A stretch of DNA of 64,000 nt from Saccharofermentans sp. (lineage in GTDB: Bacteria; Bacillota; Clostridia; Saccharofermentanales; Saccharofermentanaceae). The translations under genes were made by a program, and so were the position numbers. Of the stretch, positions 17,839-26,367 are shown piece by piece. Positions within the stretch are counted from its first letter, which is position 1. Each line of letters opens with the position of its first letter. The notes under the pieces were generated by a model. That model did not search any database, was not told where the DNA came from, and was given only the letters and a program-made list of their open reading frames with translations. The stretch spans positions 52,849 through 116,848 of the forward strand of contig JAILMW010000011.1 in the NCBI GenBank assembly GCA_024692235.1, written 5' to 3'.

Positions 17839-20475
17839 TCAGCCGACTTCGGATTCCTCAGTCTGAATGGCAGGCTCTTCGGATGTGGCAGGGACCATAT
17901 CGATCTCCTGGCTTCCTCTTGCCTGATCGGGATTAAGAAGCTCGGCCATTCCGAGAGGATAGTCAAATACCGCGTTATATCTGTCTTCTTCCTCGAATAC
18001 GTTATTGTATTCAAGTACCGTGTAGTAGTTCCAGATATCCGTACCTGTTACAAGGTCAGTACCTCCGATATAATTACCCTCGCTGTCCGCAAGTCCCACT
18101 GTAGTAAGGATGGGATACTCGCGATACATGTTAGTCAGGAAGAGCTGGTATTCCGTAAGGGGGATGCCTGCCACCTGCATAACAACCGTAGAGAGGTAGT
18201 TAAGAGAGATATGCTCGATATCGGGCATTGCTACGGGGTAGTTAGCCCAGATAAAGAAGTCCGTCATGTAGAGCTTCTGCATCTGATCGGGAGTACAATC
18301 CGCAGTATCTGCAACACCTAACATATTCTCGTAGAATCCGTCGTGGAAGCTGGGAAGGTGATCGCCGAAGAAGCAGATGACCGTAGGCTCGCCGCAGTTG
18401 GCAAAATAAGCTACCAGATCCTGGATGGCAAAGTCAGTCTGCCTTGCAACGGAGAAATATTGCTCTGCTTCCGTGTATACACCGGGATCTTCCGCAAGGA
18501 ATACATCCGGCTCGAAATTATCGTAGCTCTTGGAGTAGGAACCGTGGTTCTGCATGGTTACGTTAAATACGAACAAAGGCTGTCCGTCACCGTTTGCCCT
18601 GTTGTCCTCGTAAAGCTCGATGATCTTATCGAAGGAACAAGCATCGCTTATATAAGAACGGATATACTCGGGATCCTCAAAGGCTTCCTGATCGAGGAAT
18701 TCGTCGAATGCCATGCACTCGTATACCGCAGGTCTGTTCCATCCGCTTCCGATATAAGGATGAACGGCGATGGTCCTGTATCCGAGGTTATGAAGCGTCC
18801 TGGAGATGGATCCCGTCTCACTGTCGATATACTGCTGATAAGGGATACTTCCTCTGGGCATGGCAAGCATTGTGTTGCCTGTCAGGAACTCGAACTCGGA
18901 ATTAGCCGTACCGCCTCCGAATGTGGATACGTAGAGGTCACCTCTTATTACATTGGGATTCTCGTAGAGGGAATCCATGAAAGGAGAATAATCCTTTGTG
19001 AACTGGATATCACCGAACTGCGAGAAATCGCTGTAGGACTCGTCCATGATGCAGATGATGTTGGGCATCCTGTCGCCGGGCCTTAAGGTATAGCTCTTCT
19101 CGAAGAGTGTAAGGTCCTGACCAGTTAAGAGGTTGATTCCGTAGTTATCGTGAACGTCACCTACTACGTGATCGAGGTTCTCGAGATTATATACGTCGGG
19201 AACGTCTACGGTTAAGTACTTGGCATTCATGGTGATAGCTACCATTACACCGTTATCGGTAAAGTTCTTCTGCTGATTCCATACGTTATTGACGATACCG
19301 AGCCTCTTCATGAAGGAATCCTTGGAAGCTGAATATCTGTCCGTATTGAAAAGTGCCGTTACCAGAAGGGCCATTACGGATACGCAGAGTACACCGAGAA
19401 GAAGACGATATCTCTTATGGCGCATTCTGTAGCGGAATCTTGAGATAACAGCCGTGGCAAGCATGAATACACAAGCAGTGGTAAACACCTGATAACGAAC
19501 GGAGAAATCATACTGGGATGATACATTGACCGCTGTCCTGAACTGAGCAAAATCGCTCAATGTGAAAGGCTCGCCTCTGAACTGGAGCTTATAGAAATTC
19601 GTAAGCGCGATCAGGAAGATGAGGGTATTGGAGAACAATACCGTAAACCTCAGGCGGTTCGTAATGGCAAAGAACATGCAGTATATGGAGAAATAAAGGA
19701 TGTAATTGATTATCCATATAACAGTGGTCTTCTTTGAGATGGAACCGTTGTTAAGCGACTCCGTGATGATGAACATGAGGATGGGCATCAGGAGCATGAT
19801 CCCGAGACAGATCTTTCTCCTTGTCTTCTCATCGATATTAAGCTTCAAAAGTATCGTACCGGACGATATCACGATACTGATAAGGGACAGAGCAAAAGCC
19901 CTGTAATGGAACTGTGAGTATCCGATCTCAACGTTGCTCTGAAGTCTCTGATTATAAGGCTGAGTCCTGAAGATAACATCCCTGATCTCATCCTTTACGT
20001 TGTTGGAGAGCCAAAGCTTAGGTGCATCCCAGTTGGGCATACCCTGAGCCAGGACCTTAAAGTAATAAGTATGGTCCTTCTTCATCTTCACTTCGGAAAG
20101 ATCGAACCTGTAGTAAACATCTCCGCTTAATTCGGACATGGGGATGACTTCCCTGAAGAGCTCCTCGCCCTTCTTGTTCTCGACAGTAAAGATGACCTCA
20201 CCCGTATCAGTGATACAATCGGCGAGATGGATCTCTATATACTCGATATTGTTGCCTGTAGGCACAAATCTCTGCACAAGGGGCTCTGCGGTGATGATTC
20301 CGGACCTCTCGGTCCTGGTTCCTACGCAGGTGGATATCCTCGTATCTCTGAATATGGGAAAGTTAACTATCAAAAGGATAAGCAGCACGACAAGCATGAC
20401 AGCTGCTGCTACCTTTCTGTTCTTGCGATCCGTTAACTGGATCGCAGCGGGTACTTTAATTAATCTTCTAGTCAT
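17839..20475 (-). CDS. LTA synthase-like membrane phosphoglycerol transferase/sulfatase
   Basis: Member of the LtaS/OpgB alkaline-phosphatase superfamily, which transfers glycerol phosphate or similar groups onto envelope glycans. An N-terminal helix (about residues 24-42) is followed by an extracytoplasmic domain of about 150 residues, then four or five membrane helices, then the catalytic ectodomain. Active-site features are visible: IICIMDESYSDF (metal site), the nucleophile Thr523 in FGGGTANSEFEFLTGN, HPYIGSGWNRP and CFFGDHLPS. At 878 residues it is longer than LtaS (about 650), because of the extra N-terminal domain and a C-terminal Glu-rich tail. The exact polymer is unknown. Confidence 0.85.
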   Translation of the reverse strand: MTRRLIKVPAAIQLTDRKNRKVAAAVMLVVLLILLIVNFPIFRDTRISTCVGTRTERSGIITAEPLVQRFVPTGNNIEYIEIHLADCITDTGEVIFTVENKKGEELFREVIPMSELSGDVYYRFDLSEVKMKKDHTYYFKVLAQGMPNWDAPKLWLSNNVKDEIRDVIFRTQPYNQRLQSNVEIGYSQFHYRAFALSLISIVISSGTILLKLNIDEKTRRKICLGIMLLMPILMFIITESLNNGSISKKTTVIWIINYILYFSIYCMFFAITNRLRFTVLFSNTLIFLIALTNFYKLQFRGEPFTLSDFAQFRTAVNVSSQYDFSVRYQVFTTACVFMLATAVISRFRYRMRHKRYRLLLGVLCVSVMALLVTALFNTDRYSASKDSFMKRLGIVNNVWNQQKNFTDNGVMVAITMNAKYLTVDVPDVYNLENLDHVVGDVHDNYGINLLTGQDLTLFEKSYTLRPGDRMPNIICIMDESYSDFSQFGDIQFTKDYSPFMDSLYENPNVIRGDLYVSTFGGGTANSEFEFLTGNTMLAMPRGSIPYQQYIDSETGSISRTLHNLGYRTIAVHPYIGSGWNRPAVYECMAFDEFLDQEAFEDPEYIRSYISDACSFDKIIELYEDNRANGDGQPLFVFNVTMQNHGSYSKSYDNFEPDVFLAEDPGVYTEAEQYFSVARQTDFAIQDLVAYFANCGEPTVICFFGDHLPSFHDGFYENMLGVADTADCTPDQMQKLYMTDFFIWANYPVAMPDIEHISLNYLSTVVMQVAGIPLTEYQLFLTNMYREYPILTTVGLADSEGNYIGGTDLVTGTDIWNYYTVLEYNNVFEEEDRYNAVFDYPLGMAELLNPDQARGSQEIDMVPATSEEPAIQTEESEVG

Positions 20476-20511
20476 AACACTTTATATACAATAAATACGT
20501 TTCCACAAAAC

Positions 20512-20536
20512 AAAAGAGCGAATCACCTCATCGCTC
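20512..20536 (-). promoter_or_regulatory. Terminator-like hairpin in the leader of the LTA-synthase-like gene
   Basis: On the minus strand GAGCGA pairs with TCGCTC around a 9-base loop and is followed by TTTTGTTTTG, about 40 bp before the start codon. A TATAAT hexamer at 20547-20552 lies just upstream, although without a good -35. The order promoter, terminator-like hairpin, gene suggests attenuation, or the end of an upstream antisense transcript. Confidence 0.45.
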
Positions 20537-20621
20537 CTGTACAGAAATTATATATTAGAACCTACCCCAAAACACTATTTTGAGATTTATCGCTTTTGTC
20601 AAAAGATTAAGTCTATGTTTC

Positions 20622-20650
20622 TTGGGCGGTTATGCACTTTGAGATATAAT
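20622..20650 (+). promoter_or_regulatory. Predicted promoter of the deoB-deoC fusion gene
   Basis: TTGGGC and a perfect TATAAT are separated by 17 bp, 39 bp before the start codon. An AGGGAGA ribosome site follows. Confidence 0.7.
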
Positions 20651-20689
20651 TTATCTTAGTATTTAAGCTGATCAGGGAGATATATTCAT

Positions 20690-22522
20690 ATGGCAAAACG
20701 CGTATTTCTGGTAGTATTGGACAGCTTCGGCATAGGTCTTGCGCCTGATGCGGAAAGATTCGGTGATAAGGGCAGCAATACCCTCGCGGCGGTATGCTCC
20801 TACTCGAACGAAGCATTTCCCAATCTTGCCAAGATGGGACTTTTTGATATAGACGGACATGACGATAAGAGGATAAAGGACTTTATCAAAGCTCAGGAAG
20901 ATATGCCCGCCCCCATCGGAAGTTACGGCAGGATAAGAGAGCTCTCTGACGGTAAGGATTCGACCATAGGACACTGGGAGATGGCAGGAGTCCTCTCTTC
21001 CCGTCCGCTCCCCACATACCCCGAAGGATTCCCTCAGGAGATAATAGACGAGCTTAAGGAAAAGACCGGCAGGGATATCATCTGCAACAAGCCCTATAGC
21101 GGTACCGAAGTTATAAAGGACTACGGAGAAGAGCACATGAAGACCGGAGCTCTGATCGTATATACGTCCGCTGACAGCGTTCTTCAGATCGCAGCCCACG
21201 AAGACGTAGTCCCCGTAGAAGAACTCTACGGTTACTGCAAGACAGCAAGGGATATCATGAAGGGCGAACATGCGGTAGGAAGGGTCATAGCGCGTCCCTT
21301 CGAAGGCACTCCCGGCAACTTTACAAGGACTCCGAGAAGACACGACTTCTCTCTTGAAGCCCCCGCTGCTACCCTTCCCGACATAGTTAAGGCGGCAGGT
21401 CTTGATGTGATAAGTATAGGTAAGATCAACGACCTCTTTGCTGGAAGAGGCATGACGGAGACTAACCCCACTTCAGGCAATACCGAAGGTATAGAGAAGA
21501 TGCTTCAGTATGTGGATAAGGACTTTAACGGACTGTGCTATATAAACCTTGTGGACTTCGACATGAAGTACGGTCATCGAAATGATATCGAAGGCTATAA
21601 CAGGGCCATGCACGAGTTCGATGAGGCTCTTGGCAAGATGATCGATCTTCTTTATCCCGACGATCTCCTTATAGTTACCGCCGACCACGGCTGCGACCCT
21701 TCTACGGAGTCCACGGACCACTCAAGAGAGACCGTTCCCGTACTGGTCTACGGAGAAGGACATAACGTTCCTCATAACATGGGCACTCTCGCGGGATTTA
21801 CTCACGTGGCTGACATCGCTTTCGATGCGCTCCTGGCTGAGCCTTACAAGAAGGAATATTCTCCTGCAGTCGGCAGCAATGTACCCGATCCCGATAACAT
21901 AATGAGCCGTGTGGACATGACCAACCTCAAGGTAACTGCTACCGAGGACGACATAAAGGATCTTGTAAGAAGAGCCATAGATGCAAAGGCCGCATCAGTG
22001 TGCGTTCAGCCCTGCTATGTAAGGCTCGCTTCAAGTGAAGCCAAGGGCAAGATGAGCATCTGTACCGTAATAGGCTTCCCTAACGGTTACAATACGACTG
22101 CCGTCAAGAAGTTCGAAGCTGAGGAAGCCTGCGATAACGGCGCTTCCGAGATCGATATGGTGATCAACCAGTGCATGTTAAAAAGCGGCGATATAAATGC
22201 CGTAGGCGCGGAGATCGGCGTCATCGCGGAAGCTGTCCACGCCAAAGGCGCCATCTTAAAGGTCATAATCGAGACATGTAACCTCACTCAGAAAGAGAAG
22301 GCGGTCCTCTGCCACATAGTCACGGTCCAGGGCGCCGACTTCATAAAGACCAGTACCGGATTCGGAAGCGCAGGAGCTACATTGGAAGATGTAAGCTACA
22401 TGAGAAGGATGTGCGGCAATGACGTAAAGATAAAAGCCGCAGGCGGCATAAGGACCAAGGAAGACGCGCAGAAGATGGTCGAGGCAGGCGCAGACAGAAT
22501 AGGAGCATCCTCCCTCAAATAA
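20690..22522 (+). CDS. Fused phosphopentomutase (DeoB) and deoxyribose-phosphate aldolase (DeoC)
   Basis: One uninterrupted 610-residue reading frame joins two consecutive steps of nucleoside catabolism. Residues 1 to about 395 are DeoB, which interconverts (deoxy)ribose 1- and 5-phosphate: VVLDSFGIG, GKDSTIGHWEM, TADHGCDPS and DHSRETVPVLVY are present. Residues from about 408 are DeoC, which cleaves deoxyribose 5-phosphate to glyceraldehyde 3-phosphate and acetaldehyde: CTVIGFPNG, EIDMVIN, the Schiff-base Lys553 in DFIKTSTGF, and Lys582 in KIKAAGGIR. The DeoC half ends at RIGASSLK and lacks the longer tail of E. coli DeoC. The family's phospho-threonine position (GKDT) is Ser91 here. Confidence 0.93.
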   Translation: MAKRVFLVVLDSFGIGLAPDAERFGDKGSNTLAAVCSYSNEAFPNLAKMGLFDIDGHDDKRIKDFIKAQEDMPAPIGSYGRIRELSDGKDSTIGHWEMAGVLSSRPLPTYPEGFPQEIIDELKEKTGRDIICNKPYSGTEVIKDYGEEHMKTGALIVYTSADSVLQIAAHEDVVPVEELYGYCKTARDIMKGEHAVGRVIARPFEGTPGNFTRTPRRHDFSLEAPAATLPDIVKAAGLDVISIGKINDLFAGRGMTETNPTSGNTEGIEKMLQYVDKDFNGLCYINLVDFDMKYGHRNDIEGYNRAMHEFDEALGKMIDLLYPDDLLIVTADHGCDPSTESTDHSRETVPVLVYGEGHNVPHNMGTLAGFTHVADIAFDALLAEPYKKEYSPAVGSNVPDPDNIMSRVDMTNLKVTATEDDIKDLVRRAIDAKAASVCVQPCYVRLASSEAKGKMSICTVIGFPNGYNTTAVKKFEAEEACDNGASEIDMVINQCMLKSGDINAVGAEIGVIAEAVHAKGAILKVIIETCNLTQKEKAVLCHIVTVQGADFIKTSTGFGSAGATLEDVSYMRRMCGNDVKIKAAGGIRTKEDAQKMVEAGADRIGASSLK

Positions 22523-22591
22523 GGATTTTTGTTCTGAAAACGTTCTTTTTGTTCATTAAGTCCCAATAATGGTATAGACATCCTGTTATAC

Positions 22592-22621
22592 TCCCTCCAT
22601 AAGAACAAACTTACGGAGGGA
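22592..22621 (+). repeat. Inverted repeat overlapping the ribosome site of the small membrane protein gene
   Basis: TCCCTCCATAAG and CTTACGGAGGGA pair over 12 positions with one A-C mismatch and a 6-base loop, covering the GGAGG site. A TATACT hexamer (22587-22592) immediately precedes it; a transcript from that -10 would start inside the left arm, so the RNA hairpin may not form fully. Confidence 0.45.
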
Positions 22622-22627
22622 TTTAAT

Positions 22628-22882
22628 ATGACTCTATTTGATATCTCGGTACTATTCTTCTTTGCCTGTGTACTTATCAAGGCCGCATCAGATGCGGTTA
22701 CCTTCTGGAAAGACGAAGATGAGCTTTATGCGATATCAGCATCTAAGAAGGTCGCTCCTCTTCACAGACCCGCTCCCGTAAGGACTGCTCCTTCATCTAT
22801 CCCGGTGAGGAGAAGAACCCCTGCCGCATGTGCAAAACGTAAGGTAACACCCATCCCCGTTAAGAAAGATATGGTAGCCTGA
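22628..22882 (+). CDS. Small single-pass membrane protein, unknown function
   Basis: 84 residues. A hydrophobic segment at about residues 6-24 (ISVLFFFACVLIKAA) is followed by a short acidic stretch and then a very basic, Pro/Arg-rich tail (RPAPVRTAPSSIPVRRR). A strong ACGGAGGG site 7 bp before the ATG makes translation likely despite the small size. The positive tail is predicted to be cytoplasmic and could contact nucleic acid or membrane phosphates; this is inference. It stands between the deo fusion and the ThDP enzyme. Confidence 0.65.
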   Translation: MTLFDISVLFFFACVLIKAASDAVTFWKDEDELYAISASKKVAPLHRPAPVRTAPSSIPVRRRTPAACAKRKVTPIPVKKDMVA

Positions 22883-22951
22883 CAACTAGTTATATATTAA
22901 TAATCTGATATAATTATTGTTGGTCTATAATTCTTTTCAAGGAGACATATA

Positions 22952-24784
22952 ATGAAGATCAGATTAGCTGATTATGTAGCGAATTTTCTCGCAGATCACG
23001 GTGTAACGGACGTATTCAGTGTTGTAGGCGGAGGCGCCATGCATCTTAACGATGCCCTCGGTCACCACGATTCACTCAAGGTAACTTACAACCATCACGA
23101 GCAGGCTTGCGCTATCGCAGCCGAAGCTTATGCAAGACTCGATAACAAGATCGCAGCTTTATGCGTAACAACAGGCCCAGGCGGAACAAATGCGCTTACC
23201 GGTGTCGTAGGCGGATGGCTCGATTCCATTCCCATGTTCGTCATAAGCGGTCAGGTAAGATATGACACTACCGCAAGATACGCTCTTCAGTATACGGAGA
23301 CACCTCTTCGTGCCATGGGCGATCAGGAGTACGATATCGTCAAGTCAGTTGAGCACATGACAAAGTATGCAGTCATGATCGAAGATCCCAAGATGATCAG
23401 ATACGCTCTCGAGAAGGCTTGGCATCTTGCTACAACAGGAAGGCCCGGTCCCGTATGGATCGATATCCCCGTCAACTATCAGGGCGGCTATATCGAGACA
23501 GACGAGCTTGAAGGCTACGATCCTTCCGAGGACGATGCTAAGCTTCCTCCCGAAGTAACTTCCGATGTCATCGATACTGTTATCGAGAAGATCAAAAATG
23601 CCAAGAGACCCGTATTCCACGCAGGTTACGGCATCCGTCTCTCCGGCGGTTATGAAGCATTCAGAAGCGTAGCAGAGAAGCTCAATATCCCCATCGTTAC
23701 ATACTGGAACGCTGTCGACCTCATAGAGGACGACAATTACCTCTACTGCGGTCGCGCAGGTAACATGGGTGACCGTCCCGGTAACTGGGCTATCCAGAAT
23801 GCGGACCTTATCCTCGCAGTAGGTACGAGGATCTCCATCCGTCAGGTCGGTTATAACTGGAAGACATGGGCAAGAGAAGCCGAGGTCATCATGGTAGATG
23901 TCGATAAGGCTGAGCTTAAGAAGCCCACTATCCACGTAGAGATGCCTGTATGGGCAGATGCAAAGGATTTCCTTACAAAGCTCGATAAGGCTTGCAGTGA
24001 CAAGGTATTCACCGGCGAGCAGTGGCTCGAGACATGTAATTCCTGGAAGAAGAACTACCCCGTAGTTCAGCCCAGACAGCTCGAAGAGAACGGAAGCACC
24101 GCTAACGTATATGCATTCGTTAAGTATATGTCTTCCAAGCTTCCCGAGAACTCCCTTACTGCAGTATCCAACGGTGCCTGCTGCGTTGTAGGTAACCAGA
24201 CATATGTGATCAAGAAGGGCAGCAGGATGGCTAATAACAGCGCCATCGCCAGCATGGGTTACGGTCTTCCCGCAGCTATCGGTACATGTATCGGCGGCGG
24301 CAGAAGAGAGACTATCTGCCTTGAGGGTGACGGAAGTATCATGATGAACCTTCAGGAGCTTCAGACCATCATCACTCTGAACCTTCCCATCAAGATCTTC
24401 CTTATCAACAATAACGGATATCATTCCATCAGGATCACACAGAATAACCTCTTCAAGGAGCATTGCAAGGTTGGTATCGGCCCCGAGTCCGGTGACCTCT
24501 CCTTCCCTGAGTTCAAGAAGCTTGCTGAGGCATTCGGTTACAGATACTACAGCGCTTCCAGCAACGCTGAGATGATGAAGACAGTCGATGAGGTACTCGC
24601 TCTTGACGGTCCCGTATTCTGCGAGATCTTCACCGATACTACTCAGGTATGGGAGCCTAAGAGCAGTACCAAGCGTCTTCCCGACGGAACACTTGTAAGC
24701 CCTCCTCTTGAGGATCTTGCACCTTTCCTTCCCAGAGAAGAACTGAAGAATATCATGATCGTTCCGATGATCGACGAAGAATAA
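22952..24784 (+). CDS. Thiamine diphosphate-dependent enzyme, acetolactate synthase-like, unknown product
   Basis: The 610-residue protein has the three-domain fold of acetolactate synthase and related ThDP enzymes. The pyrimidine domain carries the catalytic Glu50 in NHHEQACAIAAEAYAR and TTGPGGTNALTGV. The central domain contains a GTRISIRQVGYNW segment. The ThDP-binding motif starts at LEGDGSIMMN and ends LINNNGYHSI. GGGAMHLNDALGHH near the N-terminus is unlike true IlvB, and no IlvN regulatory subunit follows. A downstream aldolase with a 15 bp gap suggests a dedicated two-step C-C bond-forming pathway, possibly for a branched sugar or keto-acid-derived surface component; that role is inference. 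Confidence 0.85.
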   Translation: MKIRLADYVANFLADHGVTDVFSVVGGGAMHLNDALGHHDSLKVTYNHHEQACAIAAEAYARLDNKIAALCVTTGPGGTNALTGVVGGWLDSIPMFVISGQVRYDTTARYALQYTETPLRAMGDQEYDIVKSVEHMTKYAVMIEDPKMIRYALEKAWHLATTGRPGPVWIDIPVNYQGGYIETDELEGYDPSEDDAKLPPEVTSDVIDTVIEKIKNAKRPVFHAGYGIRLSGGYEAFRSVAEKLNIPIVTYWNAVDLIEDDNYLYCGRAGNMGDRPGNWAIQNADLILAVGTRISIRQVGYNWKTWAREAEVIMVDVDKAELKKPTIHVEMPVWADAKDFLTKLDKACSDKVFTGEQWLETCNSWKKNYPVVQPRQLEENGSTANVYAFVKYMSSKLPENSLTAVSNGACCVVGNQTYVIKKGSRMANNSAIASMGYGLPAAIGTCIGGGRRETICLEGDGSIMMNLQELQTIITLNLPIKIFLINNNGYHSIRITQNNLFKEHCKVGIGPESGDLSFPEFKKLAEAFGYRYYSASSNAEMMKTVDEVLALDGPVFCEIFTDTTQVWEPKSSTKRLPDGTLVSPPLEDLAPFLPREELKNIMIVPMIDEE

Positions 24785-24799
24785 GGAGATAAAAACTAT

Positions 24800-26365
24800 A
24801 TGGGTAATATCTATTTGCTTGACTGTACATTAAGAGACGGAGGATACGTTAACGAGTGGCGCTTCGGTGAAGATACCATCAAGGGCTTCGGTAAGAAGAT
24901 CGCCATGACCGGTATCAAGTTCTACGAGGTAGGTTTCCTCAAGGGTGATTCCTACGACCCCGACGTTGCGAAGTTCCCTACAGTAGAGTCCTTCAAGAAC
25001 GTTATCATTCCCAAGTCTCCCGACCTGGTATATGTAGGAATGCTCGACATGAGTGCTCCCGTAGCTCTCGAGTCCATCCCTCCCTACGACGGTTCTTCCA
25101 TCGACATGATCAGAGTCATCTTTAAGAAGAACAAGGCCGATGAAGCTTATGTCTACTGTAAGAAGATCCTTGAGCTCGGTTATAAGCTCTCCGTTAACTT
25201 CGTAGGCACCGACTCTTATACTGACAGCGAGTTCATCGACGGTATCCTTCGCTTCAACGAGCTCATGCCCGATGCGATGGCGATCGTTGATACATTCGGA
25301 CTTATCAAGAAGAAGCAGTTCTTAAGACTTGTATATCTTGCAGACAATAACATGGCTCCCGGCATCGCTCTTTGCTATCACGGCCATAACAACCTCCAGC
25401 AGGCTTTCGGTAATGCCGAGTCCCTGGTAGAGCTTAACCTTAAGCGTGACGTCTGCATCGACGCATGCGTATTCGGTATGGGCCGCGGTGCAGGCAACCT
25501 TAACCTCGAGCTTATAGCCGAGTACCTGAACGAGAATTACGATACTGAGTACAGGATCGAGCCCATGCTCCAGATCATGGACGAGTATCTGAAAGAATTC
25601 TATACAAGTAAGTTCTGGGGTTATTCACTTCCCCTTTACCTCTCCGCAAGCTGCCATTGCCATCCCAATTACGCTATCTATCTTGAGGAGAAGAACTCAC
25701 TTACGGTCAAGTCCTTCAACGAGCTTCTTAATAACATCCCCGATTCCGATAAGGCTTCTTTCTCCAAGGAGAAGGCAGAAAAGTACTATCGTGAGTACCA
25801 GGAGAACTATATCGACGATAAGAAGACGGTGGATGCTCTTTCAGAGGCATTCGGAGATAAGGACATCCTTATCCTCGCTCCCGGTAAGAGCCTTAACGAT
25901 AACAAGGATAAGATCGCCGATCTTTCTAAGAATGCAATTACCGTAGCAGTTAACTTCTGCGGCGGATCCTTCACTCCCGACTTCGTCTTCTCCAGCAACA
26001 TGAGAAGATTTGCCAAGATGATGGGCAAGACGGATGCTAAGACGATCATCACATCCAACATGAAGGAAGCTACAGGCGACTTCGTGGTCAATTTCTCCAG
26101 CTACTCTTCTACAAAGCCCGAGATCATAGACAACTCGGCACTTATGCTCATGAAGCTTCTCATGGCAACAGGGGTTAAGAAGGTATTCGTAGCCGGAATG
26201 GACGGATATTCTGCAGTCAATACTACAGATTACTTCGACGCTAACCTTGATTATGACTTCTCTTCCGAGGCAGAGCTCAGAAATGAACTCATCTCAGCTG
26301 AGATCAGGGAGATAGGTAAGCACATGAAGGTAGAGTTCGTAACACCTACGAACTATGATATCTGA
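24800..26365 (+). CDS. DRE-TIM aldolase fused to a C-terminal MptE/DUF115-like domain
   Basis: Residues 1 to about 300 belong to the HMG-CoA lyase/4-hydroxy-2-oxovalerate aldolase superfamily: LLDCTLRDGGYVNEW supplies the metal aspartate and DRE-like motif, and CYHGHNNLQQAFGNA the metal histidines, followed by FGMGRGAGNLNLE. From about residue 350 a second domain begins with ILILAPGKSLNDNKDKI and ends with a VFVAGMDGYSA segment. This resembles Rossmann-like DUF115/MptE-type domains seen in glycan-related proteins. The gene is co-directional with the ThDP enzyme at a 15 bp gap, so the two likely act in sequence. It converges with the GGDEF gene after 2 bp. Confidence 0.82.
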   Translation: MGNIYLLDCTLRDGGYVNEWRFGEDTIKGFGKKIAMTGIKFYEVGFLKGDSYDPDVAKFPTVESFKNVIIPKSPDLVYVGMLDMSAPVALESIPPYDGSSIDMIRVIFKKNKADEAYVYCKKILELGYKLSVNFVGTDSYTDSEFIDGILRFNELMPDAMAIVDTFGLIKKKQFLRLVYLADNNMAPGIALCYHGHNNLQQAFGNAESLVELNLKRDVCIDACVFGMGRGAGNLNLELIAEYLNENYDTEYRIEPMLQIMDEYLKEFYTSKFWGYSLPLYLSASCHCHPNYAIYLEEKNSLTVKSFNELLNNIPDSDKASFSKEKAEKYYREYQENYIDDKKTVDALSEAFGDKDILILAPGKSLNDNKDKIADLSKNAITVAVNFCGGSFTPDFVFSSNMRRFAKMMGKTDAKTIITSNMKEATGDFVVNFSSYSSTKPEIIDNSALMLMKLLMATGVKKVFVAGMDGYSAVNTTDYFDANLDYDFSSEAELRNELISAEIREIGKHMKVEFVTPTNYDI

Positions 26366-26367
26366 TA

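Noticed and set aside
18343..19086. A 247-codon plus-strand frame opposite the LTA-synthase-like gene
   Set aside because: It is a shadow of the catalytic domain coding sequence, without a ribosome site or motif.
23345..24463. A 372-codon minus-strand frame inside the ThDP enzyme gene
   Set aside because: The sense strand encodes a clear ThDP enzyme with all motifs; the antisense frame has no family features.
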